Origin: Sphingobacterium alimentarium
GTDB lineage: Bacteria > Bacteroidota > Bacteroidia > Sphingobacteriales > Sphingobacteriaceae
Assembly (NCBI RefSeq): GCF_004342685.1
Contig: NZ_SMBZ01000008.1
Coordinates: forward strand, 1-64,000
Direction of reading: 5' to 3'
Length of the DNA stretch: 64,000 bases
Numbering within the stretch: position 1 is the first letter of the stretch; every line of letters begins with the position of its first letter. A program made the translations under genes and the position numbers. Under the pieces are notes generated by a model. That model did not search any database, was not told where the DNA came from, and worked only from the letters and a program-made list of their open reading frames with translations. Below, piece by piece: positions 31,460 through 41,361 of the stretch.

Positions 31460-32320
31460 TTAAATGCTTTCTAAGGCTGACCACCTGATAGGCGAAGTAA
31501 CTTTTTTCCATTTGAAATTATCCAGGTCTTCCCGTTCACACAGTTCGACGATATATTGAGCGTACTGATCGTAGGGGATACCGGATAGATACTTGTTGCA
31601 CCACTTCACTAGCGGCTTATTATGGATAGGCACGATGGTATGTCTTTTATTATTCCCATACTTCTCCTCATACAACAACATAAGCTCTTCGAGTTCATAG
31701 GTTTGATTTCCCGAAAATTCAATGTTAGTATTTATATATTGCACAGACCAATCCGTTTTGCGCAGCCAGTCCATTAGATCGGGTAACTTAACAGGATTAA
31801 CTTGAATTTTTTTGTGAGGTTTGTAAAGATAGATAAAACGCCTTTGAAGCATTTTGCGCATAAACTCTTCAAAGGAAGTGCCTTGACCGATAGCAATATC
31901 TTTCAGCACGATGGTGTAATTAACTTCCGTTTCTTTAAAAAGTTTTTCTACCGCCCTCAGGTATTTACGATCATAGATGGTACCTATATATACGATGCGG
32001 TTGCAAGCGTTGCGTTGTGAAAACTGTATAAAATTACGAAGGGACAGCAACTCATAATTGGCACCCACGTGATCATAGAGCTCGGGTGACTGGGTGAAAT
32101 AGAAAGCCACCTCGCATTGAGGTAGTGTGAAAGTTACTTTATCGGGATTATACCGTATCATATCTAAATTATGCAATTGTGCATTGACCTTGCCTTTGAT
32201 TTTTTTTGTCAAAAGATGGGCATCCCGCACAATACCGTGGACCAAGTTGTGATCGTCTTGAAGATATATTAAACTCGATTTTCCCAAATAGGAGTTAAGT
32301 CCACAAACTAATATATTCAT
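31460..32320 (-). CDS. atypical SDR/NAD(P)-binding protein
   Basis: A 286-residue single-Rossmann protein starting MNILVCGLNSYLGKSS, where GLNSYLG takes the place of the usual GxxGxxG of extended/atypical short-chain dehydrogenases. A middle strand RIVYIGTIYDRKYLRAVEK aligns with the NAD-binding/active-site strand of divisome/quinone-associated NmrA-like proteins, but no Ser-Tyr-Lys triad is evident, so it may bind cofactor without catalysis. The ATG at 32320 is chosen because the 41 upstream residues are not SDR-like. It diverges from the CRY-DASH gene. Confidence 0.7.
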   Translation of the reverse strand: MNILVCGLNSYLGKSSLIYLQDDHNLVHGIVRDAHLLTKKIKGKVNAQLHNLDMIRYNPDKVTFTLPQCEVAFYFTQSPELYDHVGANYELLSLRNFIQFSQRNACNRIVYIGTIYDRKYLRAVEKLFKETEVNYTIVLKDIAIGQGTSFEEFMRKMLQRRFIYLYKPHKKIQVNPVKLPDLMDWLRKTDWSVQYINTNIEFSGNQTYELEELMLLYEEKYGNNKRHTIVPIHNKPLVKWCNKYLSGIPYDQYAQYIVELCEREDLDNFKWKKVTSPIRWSALESI

Positions 32321-32416
32321 TTCTATTCCCGCACTAATTTCATTTATAATTATAACCTCAGGTTGCCTTATTTTGTTTTTCCAAATATTGTTAGAATTGT
32401 GTAAATATTGGATATG

Positions 32417-32480
32417 TTTTGAATCTTTATCGTTATAAAACAATATCTTTACGAAGTAACAATTCTAGATCTAGATCTAG
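32417..32480 (+). promoter_or_regulatory. CRY-DASH promoter region with 16-bp palindrome
   Basis: A near-consensus promoter (TTTTG 32417-32421, TATCTTTA 32444-32451) is followed, just after the predicted start, by the perfect palindrome CTAGATCTAGATCTAG (32465-32480), a tandem CTAGAT repeat. Its place suggests a repressor site controlling the photoreceptor gene. Confidence 0.5.
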
Positions 32481-32502
32481 GGGGACTTCGCAAGATTTTA
32501 TA

Positions 32503-33684
32503 ATGAGTAGAAAGGTAATATTAGTTTGGTTTCGAAATGATTTGCGTATAGCTGATAATGAAGTTTTGCACAGTGCCGTAGAAAAATCCGCTTTTGTAAT
32601 TCCTGTTTATATTTTCGATCCCCGCTATTATGTCCAAGGTAGACAGGGTTTTAAGAACACTGGGGAGCTGAGACATGAGTATATCGTACATTCAGTAGCC
32701 GCATTAAAAGATAAACTCCAATCGCTGGGAGGTGATTTGTTAACGTATGAAGGCTATCCTGAAGAGATACTTCCCCAATTGGTACAAAAGTACGAGGTGG
32801 ATGAGGTCTACCACCACCGCGAAGTCGCACAGCGCGAAACGCGCATTTCCGAAATCGTAGAAGAATCATTATGGCAAGTGAAGCGCAATTTGCGTCATTT
32901 CATCGGTCATACCTTGTTTCATAAGGAGGATTTACCTTTTCCTATACGCGATATTCCTAACGACTTTAATACATTTAAAAAGAAGGTAGTAAAGGAAAGT
33001 TTTGTACGCGCATGTCTACCGGACTTGCAAAGTATTTCCATACCACCACATCTCGAAAAAACGGATTTCCCTTTTCCACTTCAATATGATATTAAGGATT
33101 ATGGCGAAGGAGCAGCTCAGGAAGCATTAAAAAATGTGCTTTCACATCCCGATAATCGCAAAGACTTGTATACCACATTATCACCGTATTTGGCACTGGG
33201 TGTGTTGTCGGCAGCAGAGACCTATCATTTTTTAACCAAACATGAGTCCGTGCAGAACAAAAAGAAAATAGCGCATATTGTGGATGGGTTGTTTTGGCGG
33301 GATTATTACAGATTCATGGTCAAGAAATTTTCCAACTGCTATTTCAAAGATGAGAAGGAAGCGGAGAGTAATGAAGCAGTAATTCAATCTTTTGTCCAGG
33401 CACAAACAGAAGATGAATATGCGAATACATTGCTTACTAAGCTGCATGATGAAGGGATGCTGACACGTGCCGAACGGGAGTATGTGGCATTGTATTTTGT
33501 ATACGAACTGAATCAACCCTGGTTGACAGGTGCAGCATATTTTGAGCAGCAGCTCATAGATTATGCGCCCGCTACGATATATGGGTATTGGTCCCACATT
33601 GCGGGGCAGGGTACCAGCGTGAAAAACAACCGATCAGAAGAGAATTGGTTAAGAATTAAAAAAGCTAAAAAGCAAGAGGTTTAA
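32503..33684 (+). CDS. DASH-family cryptochrome/photolyase
   Basis: A 393-residue FAD protein of the cryptochrome-DASH branch. The N-terminal antenna-binding alpha/beta domain begins VILVWFRNDLRIADN; the helical FAD domain has DLYTTLSPYLALGVLS, GLFWRDYYRFM and the C-terminal GYWSHIAGQGTSVKNN, a Bacteroidota form of the DASH signature. Such proteins repair cyclobutane dimers in single-stranded or loop DNA or act in blue-light signalling. It is somewhat shorter than the usual 430-500 residues. The ATG at 32503 fits the family start (upstream ATG at 32419 would add 28 unlike residues). Confidence 0.85.
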   Translation: MSRKVILVWFRNDLRIADNEVLHSAVEKSAFVIPVYIFDPRYYVQGRQGFKNTGELRHEYIVHSVAALKDKLQSLGGDLLTYEGYPEEILPQLVQKYEVDEVYHHREVAQRETRISEIVEESLWQVKRNLRHFIGHTLFHKEDLPFPIRDIPNDFNTFKKKVVKESFVRACLPDLQSISIPPHLEKTDFPFPLQYDIKDYGEGAAQEALKNVLSHPDNRKDLYTTLSPYLALGVLSAAETYHFLTKHESVQNKKKIAHIVDGLFWRDYYRFMVKKFSNCYFKDEKEAESNEAVIQSFVQAQTEDEYANTLLTKLHDEGMLTRAEREYVALYFVYELNQPWLTGAAYFEQQLIDYAPATIYGYWSHIAGQGTSVKNNRSEENWLRIKKAKKQEV

Positions 33685-33787
33685 TGGAAAAATTATCCAT
33701 AAAAGCCAAAAATATTTCTGCTACCAAACTTTGAATTTTGTAAGGCAAAATCTTCAATTTCAATACGAATAACTGCTTTTTTATTGC

Positions 33788-33795
33788 TAAATTTG
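33788..33795 (+). promoter_or_regulatory. -7 box of the sucAB promoter
   Basis: TAAATTTG matches TAnnTTTG; predicted start near 33802, 21 nt before the sucA ATG at 33823. Confidence 0.5.
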
Positions 33796-33822
33796 GCAAA
33801 TTATTTAGACGATAACAAAATA

Positions 33823-36561
33823 ATGGATAAACTTACATATTTGAGTAACGCCGATTCAAGCTACATTGACGGTTTATATCAAGCCTACAAACAAGATCCA
33901 AATTCTGTAGACTTTGGATGGCAAAAATTTTTCGAAGGATTTGAATTTGGTCAGAGTTCTGAGGGCGTAGTGGTTGAAGATGAGAATGTTTCAGAACACG
34001 CGCTAAAAGAAATCAACGTATTGAATATGATTCACGGTTATAGAGACCGTGGTCACTTATTTACAGATACGAATCCTGTACGTGAGCGTCGCAAGTATTA
34101 TCCAGGCAAAGAGTTGGAAACATTTGGTTTGTCCGAGTCGGATATGGATACGGTGTTTAATGCAGGTATTGAGATCGGCTTGGGTCCCGCTAAATTGCGT
34201 GACATCCGTCAGATGATCGAAGAGACATATTGTCGTTCAATCGGTGCGGAATTTAAATATATTCGTAATCCAGAAAAAATTAAGTGGTTGCAAGACCGCA
34301 TGGAAGCAGATCGCAACAAACCGAATTATACGGTAGATCAAAAGAAACGCATCTTGCAAAAAATCAATAGAGCTGTCGTTTTTGAAAGCTTCTTGGGTAC
34401 AAAATTCTTAGGTCAAAAACGTTTCTCTCTAGAAGGAGCAGAGAGCTTAATTCCTGCATTGGATTCTGTTATTGAAAAAGGTGCTGACTTAGGTGTTCAA
34501 GAATTTATGATCGGTATGGCGCACCGTGGTCGTTTGAATGTATTGGCAAACATCATGGGCAAACCATACAAAACTATTTTATCTGAATTTGAAGGTAAAA
34601 TGTACAAGCAAGAAGATTCTGAATTGCAATTTGGTGGTGACGTGAAATACCATTTAGGTTACTCTTCAGATATCAAAACGGATAGCGGTAAAAGTATCCA
34701 CTTGTCATTAGCACCGAATCCATCTCACTTAGAAACTGTAGGTTCTATCGTGGAAGGTATCGTACGTTCTAAAATAGACATGAAATACGATGGTGACTCT
34801 TCTAAAATTGCACCTATCTTAATTCATGGTGACGCGGCTATCGCGGGTCAAGGAATTGTATACGAATTGACACAAATGTCAAAATTGGATGGTTACAAAA
34901 CAGGTGGTACTATTCACATTGTAATCAACAACCAAGTTGGTTTTACGACCAACTATAAAGATGCCCGCTCAGGTACGTATTGTACAGATGTAGCTAAGAT
35001 TACATCTTCACCGGTATTCCATGTGAATGGTGATGATGCTGAGGCGGTAGTATATGCGATTAATCTAGCGGTAGAATACCGTCAAAAATACAAAACTGAT
35101 GTATTCATCGATTTATTGTGTTACCGTCGTTTTGGTCACAATGAAGCGGATGAGCCTAAGTTTACACAACCTCTACTTTACAAATTGATTGAAAAACATG
35201 CAAATCCAAAAGATGTGTATGCGAAGAAATTGATAGAAGAGGGGTCAATCGATGCAAATTACGCTAAAGAGGTAGAGAAAGAGTTCAAAAACTATCTACA
35301 GACACAATTGGATGCAGCGAAAGCTGTTGAAGTGTTGGAAGATGAGGTGCCAATGTTTGGTGGAGCTTGGAAAGGTTTACGTCCAGCTAAAAAGGCTGAT
35401 ATTTTCAAGGAAGTTGATACCAAAGTTGACGATAACACATTCTTGTCATTAGCAAAAGAAATTACTTCTCTACCTAAAGAGAAAAAATTCTTCCGCAAGA
35501 TTTCTAAATTGTATGAAGATCGCGCAGCGATGATCGATAAAGATTCTTACGATTGGGCGATGGGCGAGTTGATGGCGTATGCGACTTTATTGAATGAAGG
35601 CAAACGCGTACGTATTTCGGGTCAGGATGTGCAACGTGGAACATTCTCGCACCGTCATGCGGTATTGACTTTAGAAGATTCAGAAGAGAAATATGCACCA
35701 TTAGCACAAATCAAAGGTGGTGACAAATTCAATATTTACAACTCCCTACTTTCGGAATATGGTGTTCTAGGTTTCGAATACGGTTATGCTTTGGCTAATC
35801 CACAAGCTTTGACAGTATGGGAAGCACAGTTTGGTGACTTCTACAACGGAGCACAAATTGTTGTCGATCAATATTTGAGTTCGGCAGAGACCAAATGGAA
35901 ACGTTCGAATGGTCTAGTGATGATGCTTCCTCATGGAATGGAAGGTCAAGGTCCAGAGCACTCTTCAGGCCGTATCGAAAGATTCTTGGAGCTGTCTGCA
36001 AATGATAATTTGATCATTGCTAACTGTACTACACCGGCCAACTATTTCCATTTATTGCGTCGTCAATTGGTACGTGATTTCCGTAAGCCATTAGTGGTAT
36101 TTACACCGAAATCATTGTTGCGTCATCCAAAAGTGGTTTCTAAATTAAATGATTTTACAAACAGCAACTTCCAAGAAGTAATTGATGATGCTGCGGTAAA
36201 AGCGGCTTCTGTAAAACGCGTATTGTTCTGTTCAGGTAAGATCTACTACGAATTATTGGATCGTCAACAAGCTGAAAAACGTACAGATGTGGCTATCGTT
36301 CGTATCGAACAATTGTATCCATCACCAGTAGAACAATTGAAAGCTATCCGTAAGAAATATAGCAAAGCAAAAGAGTTCATCTGGGTACAGGAAGAGAATG
36401 AAAACATGGGTGCATGGCCTCATTTCTGCCGCAAGTTCAGAAGAACAGATATCGAATTTACCGATGTCATCGCTAGAACAGAAAGCGGAAGCCCTGCAAC
36501 AGGCTACATGAAACAACATGTTGCGCAACAAGAAGCAATTATTAATAAAGCATTTGCATAA
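33823..36561 (+). CDS. sucA: 2-oxoglutarate dehydrogenase E1 component
   Basis: A 912-residue thiamine-diphosphate enzyme decarboxylating 2-oxoglutarate in the TCA cycle. The N-terminal E2-binding stretch is LSNADSSYIDGLYQ. ThDP domain motifs include MGMAHRGRLNVLAN, the GDAAIAGQGIVYE region and the metal/ThDP motif HVNGDDAEAV..NN; C-terminal domain carries DVQRGTFSHRHAVL and PHGMEGQGPEHSSGRIERFL. Start at 33823 matches the family; an in-frame TTG at 33784 overlaps the promoter. It is followed 64 bp later by sucB and probably cotranscribed. Confidence 0.96.
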   Translation: MDKLTYLSNADSSYIDGLYQAYKQDPNSVDFGWQKFFEGFEFGQSSEGVVVEDENVSEHALKEINVLNMIHGYRDRGHLFTDTNPVRERRKYYPGKELETFGLSESDMDTVFNAGIEIGLGPAKLRDIRQMIEETYCRSIGAEFKYIRNPEKIKWLQDRMEADRNKPNYTVDQKKRILQKINRAVVFESFLGTKFLGQKRFSLEGAESLIPALDSVIEKGADLGVQEFMIGMAHRGRLNVLANIMGKPYKTILSEFEGKMYKQEDSELQFGGDVKYHLGYSSDIKTDSGKSIHLSLAPNPSHLETVGSIVEGIVRSKIDMKYDGDSSKIAPILIHGDAAIAGQGIVYELTQMSKLDGYKTGGTIHIVINNQVGFTTNYKDARSGTYCTDVAKITSSPVFHVNGDDAEAVVYAINLAVEYRQKYKTDVFIDLLCYRRFGHNEADEPKFTQPLLYKLIEKHANPKDVYAKKLIEEGSIDANYAKEVEKEFKNYLQTQLDAAKAVEVLEDEVPMFGGAWKGLRPAKKADIFKEVDTKVDDNTFLSLAKEITSLPKEKKFFRKISKLYEDRAAMIDKDSYDWAMGELMAYATLLNEGKRVRISGQDVQRGTFSHRHAVLTLEDSEEKYAPLAQIKGGDKFNIYNSLLSEYGVLGFEYGYALANPQALTVWEAQFGDFYNGAQIVVDQYLSSAETKWKRSNGLVMMLPHGMEGQGPEHSSGRIERFLELSANDNLIIANCTTPANYFHLLRRQLVRDFRKPLVVFTPKSLLRHPKVVSKLNDFTNSNFQEVIDDAAVKAASVKRVLFCSGKIYYELLDRQQAEKRTDVAIVRIEQLYPSPVEQLKAIRKKYSKAKEFIWVQEENENMGAWPHFCRKFRRTDIEFTDVIARTESGSPATGYMKQHVAQQEAIINKAFA

Positions 36562-36625
36562 ACAAAAATAAAAGACTGGCGTTGTAATAAGTAATATTGC
36601 AACGTTGGTTTTAACGAATAAACAC

Positions 36626-37864
36626 ATGAGCTTAGAAATCAAAGTCCCTACAGTAGGTGAATCAATCACCGAAGTAACATTAGCCCAATGGCTAAAACAA
36701 GATGGCGATTACGTCGAAATGGACGAGAACATTGCCGAATTGGAATCAGACAAAGCTACATTTGAATTGCCTGCAGAGAAAGCTGGAATTCTTCGTATCA
36801 TCGCACAAGAAGGTGATACGTTAGAAATCGGTGCTGTAGTATGTACCATTGAAGATGGTGATGCTCCTGCTGGTGATAAAAAAGCTGACGCTCCTGCAGC
36901 TGCAGAATCTGCTGCTCCAGCGGCTAAAGCAGAAGAAGCATCAGAAAATCCTGACTCTTATGCTGCCGGTACAGCTTCACCTGCTGCCGCAAAAATATTA
37001 AGAGAAAAAGGAATTGATCCTTCGACAATAAAAGGTACGGGCAAAGAAGGCCGTATCACTAAAGAAGATGCAGAAAAAGCACAAGCTAAACCTGCAGCTC
37101 CTAAAGCTGAATCAAAACCAGCAACTTCAGCTCCAGCGGCAGCTCCTACAGCAGTAGCGGGCGCGCGTAATGAGCGTCGTGAGAAAATGAGTTCACTGCG
37201 TAAAACTATCGCTAAGCGTTTGGTGTCTGTGAAAAATGAAACGGCTATGTTGACTACATTCAACGAAGTGAACATGCAGCCTATCATGGATCTGAGAGCA
37301 AAATACAAAGATATTTTCAAAGAGAAACATGGCGTAGGTCTTGGTTTCATGTCATTCTTCACCAAAGCGGTGACTACAGCATTGAAAGAATGGCCTGCAG
37401 TGAATGCACGTATCGAAGAGAATGAAATCGTTTATTCGGACTTCGCAGACGTTTCGATCGCTGTATCAGCACCTAAAGGATTGGTTGTTCCTGTTATCCG
37501 TAATGCGGATTCACTTTCATTACAAGGTATTGAAAAAGAAATCATCAATTTAGCGACTAAAGCTCGTGATAATAAATTAACTATCGATGAGATGACAGGC
37601 GGTACATTCACTATTACAAATGGTGGTGTGTTCGGTTCGATGATGTCGACGCCAATCATCAATGCGCCTCAATCAGCGATCTTAGGTATGCACAATATTG
37701 TACAACGTCCTATCGCTGAGAATGGTCAAGTGGTAATTCGTCCTATGATGTATATCGCATTGTCGTACGATCACCGTATCATTGACGGTCGTGAGTCTGT
37801 AAGCTTCTTAGTACGTGTGAAACAATTGCTAGAAGATCCTGCTCGCTTATTATTAGAAGTATAA
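36626..37864 (+). CDS. sucB: dihydrolipoyllysine succinyltransferase (E2)
   Basis: A 412-residue E2 subunit of 2-oxoglutarate dehydrogenase. Lipoyl domain 1-80 with the lipoylated Lys in ESDKATFEL, an Ala/Pro/Lys-rich linker (about 83-115 and 155-185), an E1/E3-binding domain (about 118-150, [14 protein letters not shown]), and the catalytic domain with the active-site His in [10 protein letters not shown]. Cytosolic. The linker explains the repetitive GC-richer stretch near 36870-37150. ATG at 36626 chosen over a longer frame. Confidence 0.95.
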   Translation: MSLEIKVPTVGESITEVTLAQWLKQDGDYVEMDENIAELESDKATFELPAEKAGILRIIAQEGDTLEIGAVVCTIEDGDAPAGDKKADAPAAAESAAPAAKAEEASENPDSYAAGTASPAAAKILREKGIDPSTIKGTGKEGRITKEDAEKAQAKPAAPKAESKPATSAPAAAPTAVAGARNERREKMSSLRKTIAKRLVSVKNETAMLTTFNEVNMQPIMDLRAKYKDIFKEKHGVGLGFMSFFTKAVTTALKEWPAVNARIEENEIVYSDFADVSIAVSAPKGLVVPVIRNADSLSLQGIEKEIINLATKARDNKLTIDEMTGGTFTITNGGVFGSMMSTPIINAPQSAILGMHNIVQRPIAENGQVVIRPMMYIALSYDHRIIDGRESVSFLVRVKQLLEDPARLLLEV

Positions 37865-37883
37865 TTCTATCGCATGATAAAGT

Positions 37884-37916
37884 AAAGCCTAATCAAATTT
37901 TGATTGGGCTTTTTTG
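37884..37916 (+). terminator. sucAB terminator
   Basis: Inverted repeat AAAGCCTAATCA (37884-37895) with TGATTGGGCTTT (37901-37912), one G-U pair, then T run; 20 bp after the sucB stop. Confidence 0.85.
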
Positions 37917-38091
37917 ATGCAATATTTTATTGTAGCTAATGCTAGCTAATTCTTTAAATTCTAGTGAGTTATAATTTGTTTTTCATAAATGATTTATTAT
38001 ATTTAATATATCTATATATGGATAGGGGAGTTATTAACTGCCCAAGCTAACCAAAGTCCATCACATATTATTTTGTGCTAATTTCCGCTTT

Positions 38092-38463
38092 ATGAATAAA
38101 CTTATTCTTGTAGAAAGTATTGAGTTGGGGAACTTGGTAATTCAAGGTTTTATTGTTGATAAAGGTAATAATGTATTATCCTATTCTATTTTCGTAAGTG
38201 GGTTCGAAGAGCCGTTGATTGATATGTCCGTAGATGTAGAAAAGAATGTTCATATATCGGTCAACAAAAATGCCGCTCAATATATTAATTCAAAGAAAAC
38301 ACAGGATAAGAAAAAACGGAAGGAATATTTCAAGCAATTTTATAAGTATATTCTGGAAAGTGAAAAAAGAGCCTCTTATATGGTTTTCAAAAAACAAAAA
38401 CTCAATTATATCCGAAACTCAGCCGATTTATTAGAAATAAAAAAAATGTACATCAGCGATTAA
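38092..38463 (+). CDS. hypothetical protein
   Basis: A 123-residue soluble protein, lysine-rich in its second half (NSKKTQDKKKRKEYFKQF) with an N-terminal beta-rich part. No signal peptide, membrane segment or recognisable family. Stands alone between sucB and a convergent GNAT gene. Base composition is like its neighbours. Confidence 0.55.
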   Translation: MNKLILVESIELGNLVIQGFIVDKGNNVLSYSIFVSGFEEPLIDMSVDVEKNVHISVNKNAAQYINSKKTQDKKKRKEYFKQFYKYILESEKRASYMVFKKQKLNYIRNSADLLEIKKMYISD

Positions 38464-38504
38464 AGTGCCTTTCGTATCCCTTTAATATAACTAGCTTTAT
38501 TCTC

Positions 38505-39029
38505 CTATTCAGTAAACACTTTCTCGAAAGCCATTCGCACATTATCTCCCCTGAAAGTCACTTCACCACAATACGCATACCCTAAGCTTTCGAATATTCT
38601 CAACATCGCGAGATTGTCGTAATTCGTATCAGCTTTGATGCTAGTGATCTGCTGCTGCCGCGCTACATCTTCAATACACAACAGCATGTGTTTGGCTAGT
38701 CCTTTACCAAGATAATCATCATGTATGGCGACACGGTGAAATACAATAAAGTCACCCTCCGTCAGCCATTCACCCTTTAATCGAGCATACTCGGGCTCAT
38801 CATTGAGTAGTGCGGCCGTATAGCCAATAACCTTGTTGCCCGCGCACAGTACATATCCCACACCTTTTGCGATATCCTGAGCGATGACCTCCTGATTGGG
38901 GTAGCCGTTTTGCCATTGTAAGCTTCCTTCAGCTTTGCGCCGTTGTATAGCTTGTACAATAATTTGCCACACAGATTGCACATCTTCTGATGTTGCTTTC
39001 CTAAAATCATATATGTCGTTGTTGCTCAT
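38505..39029 (-). CDS. GNAT family N-acetyltransferase
   Basis: A 174-residue GNAT enzyme: FRKATSEDVQSVWQII start, central beta4 FIVFHRVAIHDDYLGKGLAKHML with the acetyl-CoA pyrophosphate loop (Q/RxxGxG/A as YLGKGLA), and the end ADTNYDNLAMLRIFESLGYAYCGEV. Acyl acceptor unknown (RimI-like small-molecule or protein N-acetylation both possible). Confidence 0.85.
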   Translation of the reverse strand: MSNNDIYDFRKATSEDVQSVWQIIVQAIQRRKAEGSLQWQNGYPNQEVIAQDIAKGVGYVLCAGNKVIGYTAALLNDEPEYARLKGEWLTEGDFIVFHRVAIHDDYLGKGLAKHMLLCIEDVARQQQITSIKADTNYDNLAMLRIFESLGYAYCGEVTFRGDNVRMAFEKVFTE

Positions 39030-39199
39030 GAGTAGATATGTTTCGCTCTTTTTGATTTATATACCTATAAAATTAATCATCTTGTGTCAAAGTTTTATAT
39101 GGAGAAAGGTTCGCTTATAGCTAAAATTTATGTATGAGGGTTTCCCGTAAGGATTATACACTTCTTTTTACGAAATTTATACAGTTTTAAAGAGCTACC

Positions 39200-39403
39200 A
39201 TGACCAATTTACCGACGAACATTAACTTTGATCTCTCCCAACTGAAGGCTGTCTATCAAGAAGGTAAGCATGTTATCATTGAATTAAACAACATGAAAAT
39301 TAAAATTTATAATTCCACGTTTACTTCGAGTGAGATATTAGCCCTAATCGCCAAGGATGGCAATTTAAATGTAGAGAATGGATTTAATAGTAACGAATTT
39401 TAA
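39200..39403 (+). CDS. small hypothetical protein (67 aa)
   Basis: A 67-codon frame starting ATG (MTNLPTNINFDLSQLKAVY), with mixed hydrophobic and polar residues that look protein-like (HVIIELNNMKIKIYN). A strong terminator begins 5 bp after its stop, which supports a real transcript ending here. No family recognised. Confidence 0.5.
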   Translation: MTNLPTNINFDLSQLKAVYQEGKHVIIELNNMKIKIYNSTFTSSEILALIAKDGNLNVENGFNSNEF

Positions 39404-39407
39404 AATA

Positions 39408-39437
39408 TATTTCGGCTTTTGTCAAAAAGCCGAAATA
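39408..39437. terminator. terminator after the 67-aa gene
   Basis: A 13-bp perfect stem TATTTCGGCTTTT (39408-39420) with AAAAGCCGAAATA (39425-39437) and a 4-nt loop; may serve the plus-strand 67-aa gene and the minus-strand end of the glycoside hydrolase only weakly, as T tracts are short. Confidence 0.65.
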
Positions 39438-39470
39438 CTAAAGGTTGAGTAGGAGCGAGGTAAGAAGCCT

Positions 39471-40433
39471 TTATTTTAACGGATGCTTGACGCCCGTGAA
39501 CGTCATCTTAACAGGCAATATCTTACCATCTTTGTCGAATTTCATTTCCTCAATACAGGTCACCCGGTCATGTGCACTTGTCTTGCCTAAGGGCCTACGG
39601 TGATATACAATGTAGTATTTATCTTCATTAGGTACTTTGATGATGGAATGATGACCAGCACCCGTGGCTACTTCGGGATCTTGCTCTAGAATGGTGTCGA
39701 TGCGTTCAAATGGCCCCAGAGGATTGTCAGCAATAGCATAAGCCACTTTATACTCTGGACCCGTCCAGCCTCCTTCAGACCACATAAAATAATATTTGCC
39801 ATTGCGAATAAACATAGTAGGTCCTTCTACATAATCTTTAGGGGTAACTTCCTTGTAGTAGCTTCCATCATCAAACGGAAGGAGTTTCGTGAAATCATCA
39901 CTCAACTTGACCACGTTACAGTGTTTCCAACCCCCGTAGTACATATAGAAAGTCCCATCTTTATCCCTGAACACATATTGATCAATTGGCTGTGCGCCGT
40001 TTATATTATCATTGATGAGCGGTTTGCCCAATAAATCTTTATAAGGACCCTCTGGGCGATCTGCTACCGCCACACCGATGCCACCCAGTTCTCCGGGATG
40101 TACATCATTGGCTGCAAAAAAGAAATAATATTTCCCCTTGTTCTCAATAACTGAAGGAGCCCACATTGCACGCTTCGCCCATTTTACTTCTTTATTATCC
40201 AGAATATTGGGATGCTTGGTCCATGTCACCAAATCTTTAGACGAAAAGGCGTCAAATTTTATCTGTTCGTCATATGGCGCAGAGTAGGTCGGATAGATCC
40301 AATATGTATTGTTATAAATAATGGCTTCCGGATCGGCATAATTGCCACTAAAGACTGGGTTTTGTTGACTAAAAGCATTTAGCGAAAGAATCAAAGCAAA
40401 TGCCCCTAAAATAGATTTTCTCATAATATTCAT
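39471..40433 (-). CDS. exported glycoside hydrolase family 43 enzyme
   Basis: A 320-residue five-bladed beta-propeller hydrolase of GH43. Signal peptide 1-22; catalytic residues by motif: general base D34 in NYADPEA, pKa-tuning D151 in PIDQYVFRD, general acid E203 in YVEGPTMF. The family includes beta-xylosidases and alpha-arabinofuranosidases acting on plant hemicellulose. The ATG at 40433 or the one at 40424 (MRKSILG) could start. No SusCD pair nearby, so it is not in a visible utilisation locus. Confidence 0.85.
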   Translation of the reverse strand: MNIMRKSILGAFALILSLNAFSQQNPVFSGNYADPEAIIYNNTYWIYPTYSAPYDEQIKFDAFSSKDLVTWTKHPNILDNKEVKWAKRAMWAPSVIENKGKYYFFFAANDVHPGELGGIGVAVADRPEGPYKDLLGKPLINDNINGAQPIDQYVFRDKDGTFYMYYGGWKHCNVVKLSDDFTKLLPFDDGSYYKEVTPKDYVEGPTMFIRNGKYYFMWSEGGWTGPEYKVAYAIADNPLGPFERIDTILEQDPEVATGAGHHSIIKVPNEDKYYIVYHRRPLGKTSAHDRVTCIEEMKFDKDGKILPVKMTFTGVKHPLK

Positions 40434-40531
40434 GGATTCGTGTTTATCTGGTCTCTTAAAGATACAATCTTAATCGCATTTACCGTATATCCAACGGTAA
40501 AATATTATTTACAAGAAGGAAGAAGGGATGC

Positions 40532-40924
40532 TTACTTCAGCAATGAAAGACATTTCTGCCATAAACTTTGAGGAAGTTGGATGTAAAGTTCGTTGTCTCG
40601 CCATTCTAATGGATACACCCGGACGGCATTGTACTGACCAGGTGCGCCCTTGCCTATGGATAGATCAAAATGATGACGATGATAAGGACATACCAACTGC
40701 CCTTGTTCGCACCAGCCTTCCCCCAAATTGGCGCCAGCATGCGGGCATTTCGCGGAGGTAGCATACCATTCGCCATGATCATTCACCAAGCAAAAAGCTT
40801 TCCCATCTATCCGCAAAAGTTGTATTGCCGCTGATGAGGTTAACGCTGCTGAAGGTATTTTGTGCCATTTCATATGCATAAATATAAGGAAATGAAATAG
40901 TCTTGTTTGTGTTTTCTTCTGCAT
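40532..40924 (-). CDS. Rieske-type [2Fe-2S] protein
   Basis: A small Rieske protein with C60-P-H62-x16-C79-P-Y-H82 (numbered from the ATG at 40924), the canonical CxH...CxxH iron-sulfur site. Rieske ferredoxins of this size feed electrons to ring-hydroxylating or related oxygenases. In-frame ATGs at 40879 and 40873 (MKWHKIPSA) are as likely starts, since the extra N-terminal residues match nothing. No oxygenase gene is adjacent. Confidence 0.82.
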   Translation of the reverse strand: MQKKTQTRLFHFLIFMHMKWHKIPSAALTSSAAIQLLRIDGKAFCLVNDHGEWYATSAKCPHAGANLGEGWCEQGQLVCPYHRHHFDLSIGKGAPGQYNAVRVYPLEWRDNELYIQLPQSLWQKCLSLLK

Positions 40925-41192
40925 CAGATTGCTTTAATTGAGTATATTTATGTTGTATGAGTACCCAGGAGTAAGGGAATCTATTACTACCTATTGGCGC
41001 AGATTGAAGTGTTTTATGTGAATAAAGTTAAGCATAAGACTATATCCAGCATGGTAATGTATCGTCCTATGGAGAATGTGTTCAATTGCAGGATATTCTT
41101 TTTATAAATCGGATTATATAGTTTTTGTAAGTTATTGTGCTTAATTGAAATAAAATTTTGTATGAAGATTAGCCTTATATGGTAGTATATAA

Positions 41193-41269
41193 CAAACTGT
41201 CGTTAAACTCAAAAAAGATATATGTCCGAAGGGGACCTATATCTATTTAGAGCTCACTGACACAGTTTG
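41193..41269. repeat. nested inverted-repeat element
   Basis: Outer arms CAAACTGT (41193-41200) and ACAGTTTG (41262-41269) enclose a second hairpin AGATATA..GTCC (41216-41227) / GGAC..TATATCT (41233-41244) with a 5-nt loop. The two-level pairing could be a structured RNA, a small palindromic element or an old terminator. No promoter or gene pairs with it. Confidence 0.45.
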
Positions 41270-41361
41270 CTTTACACTTCCTCGTTTATAGATTTTAATA
41301 CTTCATTATTATTGTTTTTGGGAGTATTAAAATAAGATACCAAATCGAAATGTATGTTTAT

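Noticed and set aside
36870..37150. Repetitive Ala/Pro-rich tract as a repeat element
   Set aside because: It is the flexible linker of the sucB E2 protein, normal for the family.
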